17,912 bases of DNA from JBGSYJ01 sp041750915 (GCA_041750915.1 JBGSYJ010000230.1:1-17912), one strand, 5' to 3'. Positions 6,818-13,522 are shown, counted from the first letter of the stretch. A program made the numbers and translations. Notes: generated by a model not told the origin, from the letters alone.

Positions 6818-8320
6818 ATGCGCCGATCCCTCCGCCCGCTCCTCGTCAGCGCCTTTCTGGTGCTCCTTGCAGGCTGCGCGAGCACGCAGACCCAAACGGT
6901 CCCGATCACGCTCATCCAGCTGAATGATGTCTACGAGATCATGCCCCTGCGCGGGGGGACCGAAGGCGGCCTCGCGCGCGTGGCGACACTCGAGAAAGAA
7001 TTGCGCGCCGAGAACCCTCACACCTTCATGATGTTCGCGGGGGATCTGTTCAGTCCCTCGGCGCTCGGGACGGCCCGCATCGACGGCGTTCCACTGGCGG
7101 GACGTCAGATCGTCGACATGATGAACGTGATCGGTCTCGACTACGCCACGTTCGGCAATCACGAGTTCGATATTGCCGAACCGCAGTTTCTGCAGAGGCT
7201 TGCCGAATCAGAGTTTCTCTGGGTCTCGTCCAACGTCTTCAATGCGGCCGGAGAACCGTTTCCCGGAGTAGTGACGACTCATGTATTCGAGGTCGATGAC
7301 GGAAAGAGAAGGACGGCCCGCATAGGACTTCTCGGCGTCACGATGCAGGACAACCGCCGGAAATACGTGCGGTATGAAGATCCCGTGGCAGCGGCGGTCA
7401 GCGCCGCGAAAAAGCTCCGCTCATCGGTCGATGTCGTGATCGCGCTGACGCACCTCGCTCTGGAGGATGACATCCGGATCGCGCGCGAAGCCCCCGAGAT
7501 CGATCTCATTCTCGGAGGCCACGAGCACGAGAATGTCCAGATCTGGCGTGGCGACACCAGGCTCATTCCCATCACGAAGGCCGACGCCAACGCCAGAACG
7601 ATCTACATTCATGAGCTTACGTTCGATGTACGTAGCCGTGATCTGAACATCCGGTCAAGAGTCCAGCCCGTGGACAACAGCATTGCGGAGGACGCGACAG
7701 CTGCACGTCTCGCTTCTGAATGGGTTGAGCGTGCATACAGCGCATTCCGCGCGCAGGGATTCGATCCGGAGAGCATCGTGGCTGTCAGCGACGAGATTCT
7801 CGTCGCGACCGAGAGCGCGGTGCGAAACCGCCCGACGACGGCCACGCAACTGATCACGTCGGCTATGCGTCTCGAAGTCCCCGACGCTGATCTTGCGATC
7901 TTCAACGGCGGCAGCATTCGGATGGACGATGAGCTCTCTGCCGGACCAGTGACACAGTACGACGTCATCCGGCTGCTGCCGTTCGGCGGAGACATTTTCT
8001 CGGTCCGGATGAACGGTGACCTTCTGGCGAGAGTCCTCGATCAGGGTGTGAGGAACCGGGGATCCGGCGGCTTTCTTCACCACGACGGCGTCACGAAGAA
8101 TGAGAACGAGACCTGGCTGGTGCAGGGACAACCGATCAGCCCGGAACGGATCTACACGGTGGCGATCAGTGATTACCTCATGAGCGGGCAGGAGGTCGGG
8201 CTCGGGTTTCTCACGCTTGATGCTCCCGGAGTCGAGAGCAGCGAGAAGAAGCGCGACATCCGTTTTGCCCTGATTGCCGAGATGCAGCGACGATGGCCGG
8301 GACCGAAGGATGAAGGATGA
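6818..8320 (+). CDS. 5'-nucleotidase/UshA-family metallophosphatase lipoprotein
   Basis: The 500-residue protein begins with a lipoprotein signal (RRSLRPLLVSAFLVLLAGC), with lipobox LAGC and Cys20 as the likely lipidated residue, so it should be anchored outside the cytoplasm. A calcineurin-type metallophosphatase domain follows: LNDVYEI (Asp37), MFAGDLF (Asp76), GNHEFD (113-118), LTH (His212) and GGHEHE (His235, His237). The C-terminal half is the 5'-nucleotidase domain with FNGGSIRMD (Asn363-Arg368). In classical UshA the first motif is D-x-H; here it is Asp37-Val-Tyr39, so one usual metal ligand is replaced by Tyr. Likely activity is hydrolysis of nucleotides or related phosphoesters in the periplasm, with substrate unassigned. 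Its final codons and stop lie in a 7-bp tandem repeat. Confidence 0.88.
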   Translation: MRRSLRPLLVSAFLVLLAGCASTQTQTVPITLIQLNDVYEIMPLRGGTEGGLARVATLEKELRAENPHTFMMFAGDLFSPSALGTARIDGVPLAGRQIVDMMNVIGLDYATFGNHEFDIAEPQFLQRLAESEFLWVSSNVFNAAGEPFPGVVTTHVFEVDDGKRRTARIGLLGVTMQDNRRKYVRYEDPVAAAVSAAKKLRSSVDVVIALTHLALEDDIRIAREAPEIDLILGGHEHENVQIWRGDTRLIPITKADANARTIYIHELTFDVRSRDLNIRSRVQPVDNSIAEDATAARLASEWVERAYSAFRAQGFDPESIVAVSDEILVATESAVRNRPTTATQLITSAMRLEVPDADLAIFNGGSIRMDDELSAGPVTQYDVIRLLPFGGDIFSVRMNGDLLARVLDQGVRNRGSGGFLHHDGVTKNENETWLVQGQPISPERIYTVAISDYLMSGQEVGLGFLTLDAPGVESSEKKRDIRFALIAEMQRRWPGPKDEG

Positions 8321-8337
8321 AGGATGAAGGATGAAGG
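8305..8337 (+). repeat. 7-bp tandem repeat (GAAGGAT) overlapping a stop codon
   Basis: Four exact GAAGGAT units (8305-8332) and a partial fifth (to 8337) span the end of the 5'-nucleotidase gene. The stop TGA (8318-8320) is formed by the repeat. Because 7 is not a multiple of 3, gain or loss of units upstream of the stop would change the reading frame and the C-terminus. Confidence 0.85.
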
Positions 8338-8386
8338 CCGCCCACCCAGGACCCAATGGCGTCAACCTGAGGTCCGCGCAGTGCGG

Positions 8387-8476
8387 GTGTCATCCTGAGC
8401 GCAGCGAAGGATCCCCCGAAATTACTGACTGTATCGCAGGGCTTGAGGGGATCCTTCGCCGCGCTCAGGATGACAC
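8387..8476. repeat. GTCATCCTGAGCG-type inverted repeat
   Basis: Arms of 30 bases (8387-8416 and 8447-8476) match at 29 positions around a 30-base spacer. They start GTGTCATCCTGAGCGCAGCG and end in the complement. The element lies between the 5'-nucleotidase gene and moaA. Its right arm overlaps an in-frame upstream extension of moaA, which argues for the downstream moaA start. Confidence 0.9.
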
Positions 8477-8532
8477 ATCAATCCTTCATGGGCCGGAATT
8501 CGTCACAGGCTCCTGCGATTGTCAGAAATCAG

Positions 8533-9546
8533 ATGAGCACGTCACCCGAGGATCAGCGCGGCCGGCCCCTGCACGACCTTCGCCTGTCGATTACCGACCG
8601 CTGCAACTTCCGCTGCACATACTGCATGCCGAAAGAGGTCTTCGGCCGCGACTTCCGGTTCCTGCCCGCCGGCCAGCTGCTTAGTTTCGAGGAGATCACC
8701 CGGTTGACGAAACTCTTCATCGGTCACGGTGTCGAGAAGGTTCGAATCACCGGAGGAGAACCGCTGCTCCGCGCCGAGGTCGAGAAGCTCATCGCGATGC
8801 TCGCTTCGCTGGAAGGGTTGAGGGATCTCACCCTGACCACGAACGCTTCGCTCCTTGCGGCTAAGGCGCAGAGCCTTCGTGACGCAGGACTGTCGCGAAT
8901 CACCGTTAGCCTCGATTCCCTCGATGATGCGACGTTCCGTGCGATGAACGATGTCGACTTCCCGGTTGATCGCGTACTCGAAGGCATCGAGGCCGCGATC
9001 CGAGTAGGCTTCTCTCCCGTGAAGATCAACGTCGTCGTCAAGCGCGGCGTCAACGAGCAGGACGTCGCGGAGATGGCGCGGAGATTCAGGGGAGCCGACA
9101 CGATTCTTCGCTTCATCGAATACATGGATGTCGGTTCAACGAACGGCTGGCGGTTGGAGGACGTCGTCAGCGCGGACGAGATCGTCGCGCGCATCGCCGC
9201 GGAGATGCCGGTCGAGCCCGTGGCGTCGAATTATCGCGGCGAAGTTGCCCGGCGTTACCGTTACGGTGACGGCAGCGGTGAATTCGGCGTCATCAGTTCC
9301 GTGACGAAACCGTTCTGCGGCGACTGCACGAGAGCGCGCCTTTCCTCGGAAGGCGAGCTGTACACCTGCCTGTTCTCGGGGCGCGGCCATGATCTCCGCG
9401 CGCTCGTTCGCGGCGGACGAAGCGATGCGGACATCTCCTCGGTCATCGCCTCGATATGGCGGCTCCGTGACGATCGGTACTCCGAGCTTCGAAGCGCGGA
9501 AACAGCAGGACTGCGCAAGGTGGAGATGTCGCACATCGGCGGCTAG
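8533..9546 (+). CDS. moaA: GTP 3',8-cyclase (molybdenum cofactor biosynthesis protein A)
   Basis: MoaA is a radical SAM enzyme that, with MoaC, converts GTP to cyclic pyranopterin monophosphate. The 337-residue product has the N-terminal cluster motif CNFRCTYC (Cys24, Cys28, Cys31), RITGGEPLLR, and the second [4Fe-4S] site FCGDCTRARLSSEGELYTC (Cys262, Cys265, Cys279). It ends in the double glycine (SHIGG) needed by the family. In-frame starts at 8443 and 8488 exist, but the 8443 extension is encoded by repeat DNA. The ATG at 8533 gives the normal N-terminus (RPLHDLRLSITDRCNF). No strong Shine-Dalgarno or TANNNT box precedes it. No other moa genes are in the window. Confidence 0.95.
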   Translation: MSTSPEDQRGRPLHDLRLSITDRCNFRCTYCMPKEVFGRDFRFLPAGQLLSFEEITRLTKLFIGHGVEKVRITGGEPLLRAEVEKLIAMLASLEGLRDLTLTTNASLLAAKAQSLRDAGLSRITVSLDSLDDATFRAMNDVDFPVDRVLEGIEAAIRVGFSPVKINVVVKRGVNEQDVAEMARRFRGADTILRFIEYMDVGSTNGWRLEDVVSADEIVARIAAEMPVEPVASNYRGEVARRYRYGDGSGEFGVISSVTKPFCGDCTRARLSSEGELYTCLFSGRGHDLRALVRGGRSDADISSVIASIWRLRDDRYSELRSAETAGLRKVEMSHIGG

Positions 9547-9560
9547 ACGCACCCGCGCTG

Positions 9561-9566
9561 TAGAAT
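9561..9566 (+). promoter_or_regulatory. Candidate -10 box (TAGAAT) for leaderless argE transcript
   Basis: TAGAAT lies exactly six bases before the ATG at 9573, in the 26-base gap after moaA. There is no Shine-Dalgarno between box and start, which suggests separate leaderless initiation here. Confidence 0.5.
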
Positions 9567-9572
9567 CCCCTC

Positions 9573-10697
9573 ATGCTTCTCACCGACACCGAACTGCTCG
9601 AACGCCTCATCGCGTTCGACACCACCAGCAGCAACAGCAATGCAGAGATGGCCGAGTTCATCGCCGGCTATCTCGATCGTCCAGGAGTCAGTATCGAGCG
9701 CATCTTCGACGAATCGAATACGAAGCTGAATCTGCTGCTCCACTTCGGACCTCCGTCCAGAGAACGCTCCGGCCTCGTGCTCTCGGGTCACATGGATGTC
9801 GTTCCTGCCCGCGAGTCAGGATGGCAGAGCGACCCATTTGTCATGGCAGATCTCGATGACCGCTATGCCGGTCGCGGGACAGCCGACATGAAAGGTTTCC
9901 TCGCCCTTGCGATGAACGCGGCAGCCAGACTCGATCCGAAAACACTTCGCGCTCCCCTTGTTCTGCTCCTAACCTACGACGAAGAGGTTGGGTGCCTCGG
10001 GGCAAAACGTTTCATCGACCAATGGAGCGATCCGGCGCGACTCCCTGTCAGCACGGTCATCGGCGAGCCGACCTCCCTCCGCGTTGTTCGGATGCACAAG
10101 GGCCATCTGAAACTGCGGGTCGCCACCGCTGGCGTCGCTGCACACAGTGGATATCCGCATCTGGGCGTCAACGCGATCGAGAAAGCGGCAGGGGCGGTCG
10201 AGACTCTTGCAGCGATCCGGCGTGAGCTCGAATCGGAGCGCTCGGAACACAGCCGGTACTTCCCGCAGGTGCCGTTCGTTTCGTTGAATGTGGGAACGAT
10301 CCGCGGGGGAGCGGCGATTAACGTCGTGCCTGACCGTTGTGAGATCGAAGTGGGAATCCGGCTCCTTCCGGGCATGTCGAGTGAAGAGATCGTCGAACGG
10401 ATACGCGGACGTCTTCCTGACGCCGAAGTCGATGTCATCAGCGACAGCCCGCCCCTTCTTCTCGATGACGGTGCAGCGATCCATCGGACGGTGTCCTCGC
10501 TCGTCAATCAGACGGAGACAGCAACCGTGTCGTTCGCCGCCGATGCCGGCTGGTTTCAGACCCTGGGACTCGAATGCATTCTCTTTGGACCGGGATCGAT
10601 CGAGGTTGCGCACCGTCCGAACGAGTTCATTCCGAAAGACGAGTTCCAGCGAGGCGCAGTGCTGCTCGACCAGATCATTTCCGATTACTGCAGGTGA
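9573..10697 (+). CDS. argE: M20-family acetylornithine deacetylase (ArgE)
   Basis: The 374-residue enzyme is a cytoplasmic M20 metallohydrolase best matching ArgE, which removes the acetyl group from N-acetylornithine in arginine synthesis. Di-zinc ligands and catalytic residues are visible: SGHMDVVPA (His73, Asp75), GRGTADMKGF (Asp105), TYDEEVG (Glu137, Glu138), IGEPT (Glu165) and GPGSIEVAHRPNEF (His347). The dimerisation lid domain lies between about 175 and 285 (KGHLKL...AHSGYPHLGVNAIE). GPGxxxxAHxPNE with LNVGTIRGGAAINVVPD is typical of ArgE; succinyl-diaminopimelate desuccinylase or another M20 amidohydrolase is the main alternative. It starts 26 bases after moaA but has its own -10-like box. 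Confidence 0.82.
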   Translation: MLLTDTELLERLIAFDTTSSNSNAEMAEFIAGYLDRPGVSIERIFDESNTKLNLLLHFGPPSRERSGLVLSGHMDVVPARESGWQSDPFVMADLDDRYAGRGTADMKGFLALAMNAAARLDPKTLRAPLVLLLTYDEEVGCLGAKRFIDQWSDPARLPVSTVIGEPTSLRVVRMHKGHLKLRVATAGVAAHSGYPHLGVNAIEKAAGAVETLAAIRRELESERSEHSRYFPQVPFVSLNVGTIRGGAAINVVPDRCEIEVGIRLLPGMSSEEIVERIRGRLPDAEVDVISDSPPLLLDDGAAIHRTVSSLVNQTETATVSFAADAGWFQTLGLECILFGPGSIEVAHRPNEFIPKDEFQRGAVLLDQIISDYCR

Positions 10698-10706
10698 ATT
10701 GAGCAG

Positions 10707-10938
10707 GTCATCCTGAGCTCAGCGATCTTCAGGACTTGTCATCCCGAGCAAGCGCGGGCGGGCGGGAGGGGCGAGGGACCTCCGGCGGTGGTACATTCGT
10801 GGTTCGTGATCGGCACAGGGTGGTGGCGGACGCCGATAGGCAACTATGTACCATCACCGGAGGTCCCTCGCCCCTCCCGCCCGCACAACCAAGCTCGGGA
10901 TGACATTCCGCGATAAATTCACAGCTTCTCAGGATGAC
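10707..10938. repeat. Outer GTCATCCTGAG/CTCAGGATGAC pair interrupted by a second repeat
   Basis: GTCATCCTGAG (10707-10717) and CTCAGGATGAC (10928-10938) are perfect 11-base complements flanking the 167-bp element at 10738-10904. The flanks diverge inside those 11 bases. The arrangement looks like an older repeat into which, or beside which, another was inserted. The same layering occurs at 16867-17036. Confidence 0.65.
10738..10904. repeat. 167-bp MITE-like element with 59-base inverted arms (copy 1)
   Basis: Left arm 10738-10796 and right arm 10846-10904 are 59 bases each and complementary apart from about ten positions. They start GTCATCCCGAGC, run through GGGCGGGAGGGGCGAGGG and end GGTACAT. 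The 49-base centre contains TTCGTGGTTCGTGATCGGCAC and CAGGGTGGTGGCGG. The second copy, beginning at 17818, preserves the left arm and this centre, so the whole element is a mobile or amplified unit and not just a hairpin. It contains no coding capacity. Confidence 0.85.
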
Positions 10939-10979
10939 GAGTCTTACAGCAATGTTCCGCGACGGGCAGGCTTCGACGT

Positions 10980-10985
10980 TAGAAT
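10980..10985 (+). promoter_or_regulatory. Candidate -10 box (TAGAAT) for leaderless hutF transcript
   Basis: TAGAAT ends six bases before the ATG at 10992, with no Shine-Dalgarno between. It has the same sequence and spacing as at argE and the 5'-nucleotidase gene. Confidence 0.5.
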
Positions 10986-10991
10986 TCACTC

Positions 10992-12290
10992 ATGACGCAG
11001 GTCATCGAAGCGGCCCTGACATGGACCGGCGAAGAGTTCGAGCGCGGCGTCCGCGTCGAGGTCGGAGACGACGGCAGGATCATCGCCGTCGGCAGCGACG
11101 TCGGGGAGCCGACTCTGCGACTTCCAGAGCGTGCTCTTCTTCCGGGATTCGTCAACGCGCACTCCCATGCATTCCAGCGCGGTCTTCGGGGACGCGGCGA
11201 AACATTTGCGTCGGGAACCGGAAGTTTCTGGAGCTGGCGTGAGGCGATGTACGAACTGGTCGGCCGGCTGGACAGTGACAGCTTTTACAAGATCACGCTG
11301 CAGGCTTTCCGCGAGATGCTCGCATCGGGAATCACGTCGGTCGGCGAGTTCCATTACTTCCACCATCCGGCCGGACTGGAAAAATCTCCGGCAACGGGCT
11401 TTGCCTTCGACGAGCTCGTTCTCCGGGCAGCGTCGGAAGCGGGGATCCGGATCGTCCTCCTCAACGTCTTTTACAAGACCGGCGGAATCGGAAAACCTCT
11501 CCTCGGTGGACAGCTGCGCTTCGAGACCCGCAGCATCATCGATTACTGGCATCAGATGGACCGCCTCGACAACCTTCGCGACAAACGCACCCAGAGTCTG
11601 GGAGCGGTGGCCCACAGCATTCGCGCGGTGCCGCCGGATCATTTGAGCATCCTTCACACCGAAGCCAAACGGCGGAAGCTGCCGTTTCACATGCATGTCG
11701 AAGAACAACCGCAGGAGATCCAGGACTCGCTGCTGGAGTACGGCAAGAACCCGATGTCGATCGTCCTCGATCTCGAGCCGGGGCCGGAGTTCACGGCAGT
11801 GCACTGCACACACTCCACTCCCTCGGATATGAAGCGCTTCCTCGATCTCGGCGGCACCATCTGCGTCACTCCGCTCACAGAAGCGAACCTCGGCGACGGC
11901 GTCCCTGATCACGAAGAGCTAAGGGAGCACATGGATCAGGTTTCACTTGGAACCGACTCCAATGCGCGCATTTCGATGATCGAGGAGATGCGCTGGCTCG
12001 AATACAGTCAGCGACTCGCAAGTGAAACACGCGGGGCCTACGCCAATGCCGCTGGATCCGTATCCGGACCGCTCCTTCGTTCGGCGACGGAGGCTGGCGC
12101 GCGCTCTATCGGCCTGGATGCCGGACGGATCGCGCCCGGCATGCTCGCCGATTTCGCAGTGGTGAATCTCGAAGCTGCCGCACTGACGGGCTGCGACGAG
12201 GAATCGCTACTCGACGCGATCGTCTTCGGTTGTTCCGAGGAAATCATCAGCGATGTCTGTGTAGGCGGCGACTGGAAGAAGGTCCGGTAG
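10992..12290 (+). CDS. hutF: Formimidoylglutamate deiminase
   Basis: The 432-residue amidohydrolase matches HutF, which converts N-formimino-L-glutamate to N-formylglutamate and ammonia in the five-step histidine degradation route. Metal-site residues are visible in PGFVNAHSHAFQRGL (His57, His59), HMHVEEQ (His233, His235), VHCTHST (His271, His274) and LGTDSN (Asp322). Family-specific segments are FWSWREAMYEL (79-89) and GEFHYFHHPAG (about 118-128). The C-terminal GLDAGRIAPGMLADFAVV is the usual amidohydrolase beta-domain closure. No hutH, hutU, hutI or hutG lies nearby. A -10-like box sits six bases before the ATG, and a strong hairpin follows seven bases after the stop. Confidence 0.9.
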   Translation: MTQVIEAALTWTGEEFERGVRVEVGDDGRIIAVGSDVGEPTLRLPERALLPGFVNAHSHAFQRGLRGRGETFASGTGSFWSWREAMYELVGRLDSDSFYKITLQAFREMLASGITSVGEFHYFHHPAGLEKSPATGFAFDELVLRAASEAGIRIVLLNVFYKTGGIGKPLLGGQLRFETRSIIDYWHQMDRLDNLRDKRTQSLGAVAHSIRAVPPDHLSILHTEAKRRKLPFHMHVEEQPQEIQDSLLEYGKNPMSIVLDLEPGPEFTAVHCTHSTPSDMKRFLDLGGTICVTPLTEANLGDGVPDHEELREHMDQVSLGTDSNARISMIEEMRWLEYSQRLASETRGAYANAAGSVSGPLLRSATEAGARSIGLDAGRIAPGMLADFAVVNLEAAALTGCDEESLLDAIVFGCSEEIISDVCVGGDWKKVR

Positions 12291-12296
12291 GGTCGC

Positions 12297-12441
12297 ATGT
12301 GGCAGGGCCCTCCGAGGCCCAGCCATCTCCGATTCGTTCCGATGTACGACACCTGGAGCGTACACCGTTCTCTCGGTGGCTCCAGATGCCGTACCTCGTT
12401 ACTCCGCAGAAAGGCAGGGGCCTCGGAGGGCCCTGCCACAT
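12297..12441. repeat. 145-bp long hairpin with perfect 24-bp arms; possible bidirectional terminator
   Basis: ATGTGGCAGGGCCCTCCGAG... at 12297-12320 is a perfect complement of 12418-12441. The interior continues as an imperfect stem: CTGGAGC (12353-12359) and GCTCCAG (12379-12385) close the inner loop, with related GTACGACA/GTACGGCA segments beside them. It does not carry the GTCATCC end of the other repeats, so it is a different family. It begins 7 bases after the hutF stop and 20 bases after the stop of the minus-strand micro-ORF. It could end both converging transcripts, though it lacks a U tract. Confidence 0.85.
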
Positions 12442-12460
12442 GGGCGGGACTCTCTTTCGT

Positions 12461-12547
12461 TTACCCGAGAGCGCGGACGACGCCGACGGCGAATGTGAGA
12501 ACTGCTGAAATCAGGACGAAACGCACCATTGCAGGAAAGACGCGCAT
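12461..12547 (-). CDS. 28-residue predicted membrane micro-protein under riboswitch control
   Basis: A 29-codon frame (ATG at 12547-12545, TAA at 12463-12461) encodes MRVFPAMVRFVLISAVLTF followed by AVGVVRALG. It is strongly hydrophobic from about residue 10 to 24, has Arg at positions 2, 9 and 25, and lacks acidic residues, as expected for a single-span small membrane protein. GGAG at 12558-12555 is a Shine-Dalgarno seven bases before the ATG. It starts 67 bases downstream of a c-di-GMP-I riboswitch on the same strand and is followed by a strong hairpin. A longer frame in another register (12399-12608) is arginine-rich and implausible. I do not recognise a family; coding status rests on context, ribosome site and hydrophobicity. 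Confidence 0.55.
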   Translation of the reverse strand: MRVFPAMVRFVLISAVLTFAVGVVRALG

Positions 12548-12614
12548 GACTCCGCTCCATGGCCCACCGCGAACACCTGGAACGCTTTCCCCCCCATGGG
12601 GACGGCACTCATCC

Positions 12615-12709
12615 ATCACGTTCGGCGGCCCAGCTATCTGGCTCGGACACGGGCCAGACCGGAAGCTTTGCGTCGTCCCGTCACCGGGACTTTGCCATTA
12701 TCGGGTGAT
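12615..12709 (-). promoter_or_regulatory. Cyclic di-GMP-I riboswitch (GEMM-I aptamer)
   Basis: Read on the minus strand, the aptamer starts with AUCAC (12709-12705), which pairs with GUGAU (12619-12615) to close P1. Inside are GGCAAA (12696-12691), a six-pair stem GUCCCG/CGGGAC (12690-12685 and 12680-12675) capped by the GNRA tetraloop GUGA, and then GACGCAAAGC, the GEMM signature. The second hairpin is UCUGGC/GCCAGA (12658-12653 and 12642-12637), followed by UAGCUGGGCCGCCGA, matching the UAGC.GGG...CCGA consensus. The position equivalent to G20 of the Vibrio cholerae Vc2 aptamer is G, and the C92 equivalent is C, favouring c-di-GMP over cyclic AMP-GMP. Two CCAUGG palindromes downstream (12599-12594 and 12562-12557) can pair and would cover part of the Shine-Dalgarno. 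Confidence 0.88.
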
Positions 12710-12719
12710 CGCTGGGCGA

Positions 12720-12749
12720 AAAGTAGCACACTCTAATGTGCAATGACAA
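12720..12749 (-). promoter_or_regulatory. Promoter of the riboswitch unit with palindrome in the spacer
   Basis: On the minus strand TTGTCA (12749-12744) matches the -35 consensus at five of six positions. After 18 bp comes TACTTT (12725-12720), preceded by TGC, an extended -10. Transcription should start near 12713, four bases before the aptamer. The spacer holds a perfect inverted repeat GCACA-N6-TGTGC (12741-12726), a possible operator. Confidence 0.6.
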
Positions 12750-12805
12750 AGGAAAATAAGAGGGGTTCAGGCCGGGTGGTCTCGCGTTAAAGCGCCGGAC
12801 GTCGG

Positions 12806-12892
12806 GTGTCATCCTGAGCGAAGCGAAGGATCCCCTCAGGACTCGCTCTGCGCAAGCAATCAGGAGATCCTTCGCTTCGCTCAGGATGACAC
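12806..12892. repeat. GTCATCCTGAGCG-type inverted repeat (perfect arms)
   Basis: Arms of 27 bases (12806-12832 and 12866-12892) are exact complements, starting GTGTCATCCTGAGCGAAGCG, around a 33-base spacer. The element lies between the riboswitch unit and the gene at 12953. Confidence 0.92.
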
Positions 12893-12952
12893 GTTCGCCG
12901 TTGCCGTCCTCGCGCTTTGAAACCTTTCCCTCCGAACCCCGTTCATCCCTTC

Positions 12953-13522
12953 ATGAGATCCGCAGTAATCCTCGGTGCGACGCTCGTTTTCTCTCTTCCG
13001 GCTTTCGGTTCAGAACTGTGGCTGCATATTCGAAGCGAGAATCACGACTCCCGCAGCAACCGGGTCGTCATCAATCTGCCTGTGAAGGCGCTCCAGAAAG
13101 CGCTACCGCTGATTCCGCGCGACGTATCACGGAACTGCGAGCTTCGCATCAACGAAAGCAGTATCTCGCCACGGGAGCTTCGCGCGGTGGTCGAACAACT
13201 TCGCGTCGCGCCTTCGGGTACCGAGGTGAGTTTGCGGCCGGATGGCAGAGAGCTTCATGTCCGGAGGGACGGAGATGTGCTCGAGGTCTCCGGGACTTCT
13301 GACTGGAACGGCGGCCTCGATGGTTCCGTCAAAGTGCCGTTCGATCTTGCGGAGGCACTTCTCGGCGGCGATGGTGATCTCGATTTTCGCGCGGCGGTGG
13401 AGCTTCTCGTTCGCCGCGGGACCGGGGAGATCATGCTCGTCAGCCGCGAAGATCAGACGGTGCGTATCTGGGTTGACCCGATTGCGTCCGCACCGCTCCG
13501 GAACGGGAGGGTAGCACCATGA
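12953..13522 (+). CDS. Exported protein with two copies of a YvlB/SHOCT-like module
   Basis: I do not recognise a named gene. The 189-residue product starts with a signal peptide (residues 1-19, MRSAVILGATLVFSLPAFG, cleavage probably before SE). The rest has two related units. Unit A (about 22-125) reads LWLHIRSEN...RVVINLPVKALQKALPLIP, later ELRAVVEQL and GTEVSLRPDG. Unit B (126-176) reads VKVPFDLAEALL...FRAAVELL...GEIMLVSREDQTVRIWVD. The pattern V-x-[VI]-P-x-x-L-x-x-A-L, a helix, then G-x-[IV]-x-[LV] and a closing V-x-[IV]-x-V resembles the small domain of YvlB/DUF2089-type proteins; that link is tentative. ATG 12953 is chosen because it opens the signal peptide; a TTG at 12917 is possible. 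No clear ribosome site is seen. It overlaps the next gene by ATGA. Confidence 0.72.
   Translation: MRSAVILGATLVFSLPAFGSELWLHIRSENHDSRSNRVVINLPVKALQKALPLIPRDVSRNCELRINESSISPRELRAVVEQLRVAPSGTEVSLRPDGRELHVRRDGDVLEVSGTSDWNGGLDGSVKVPFDLAEALLGGDGDLDFRAAVELLVRRGTGEIMLVSREDQTVRIWVDPIASAPLRNGRVAP

Noticed and set aside
8443..8532. Extended N-terminus of MoaA
   Set aside because: Much of this segment comes from repeat DNA, and the family N-terminus fits the ATG at 8533.
8741..8752. GGTTCGAATCA-like tRNA T-loop sequence
   Set aside because: It encodes the VRIT segment of MoaA, and no acceptor or anticodon stems can be built around it.
12399..12608. 69-codon frame on the minus strand overlapping the micro-ORF
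   Set aside because: It is arginine-rich without a fold signature and runs into the hairpin repeat; the overlapping 28-codon frame has a well-spaced ribosome site and membrane-type composition.
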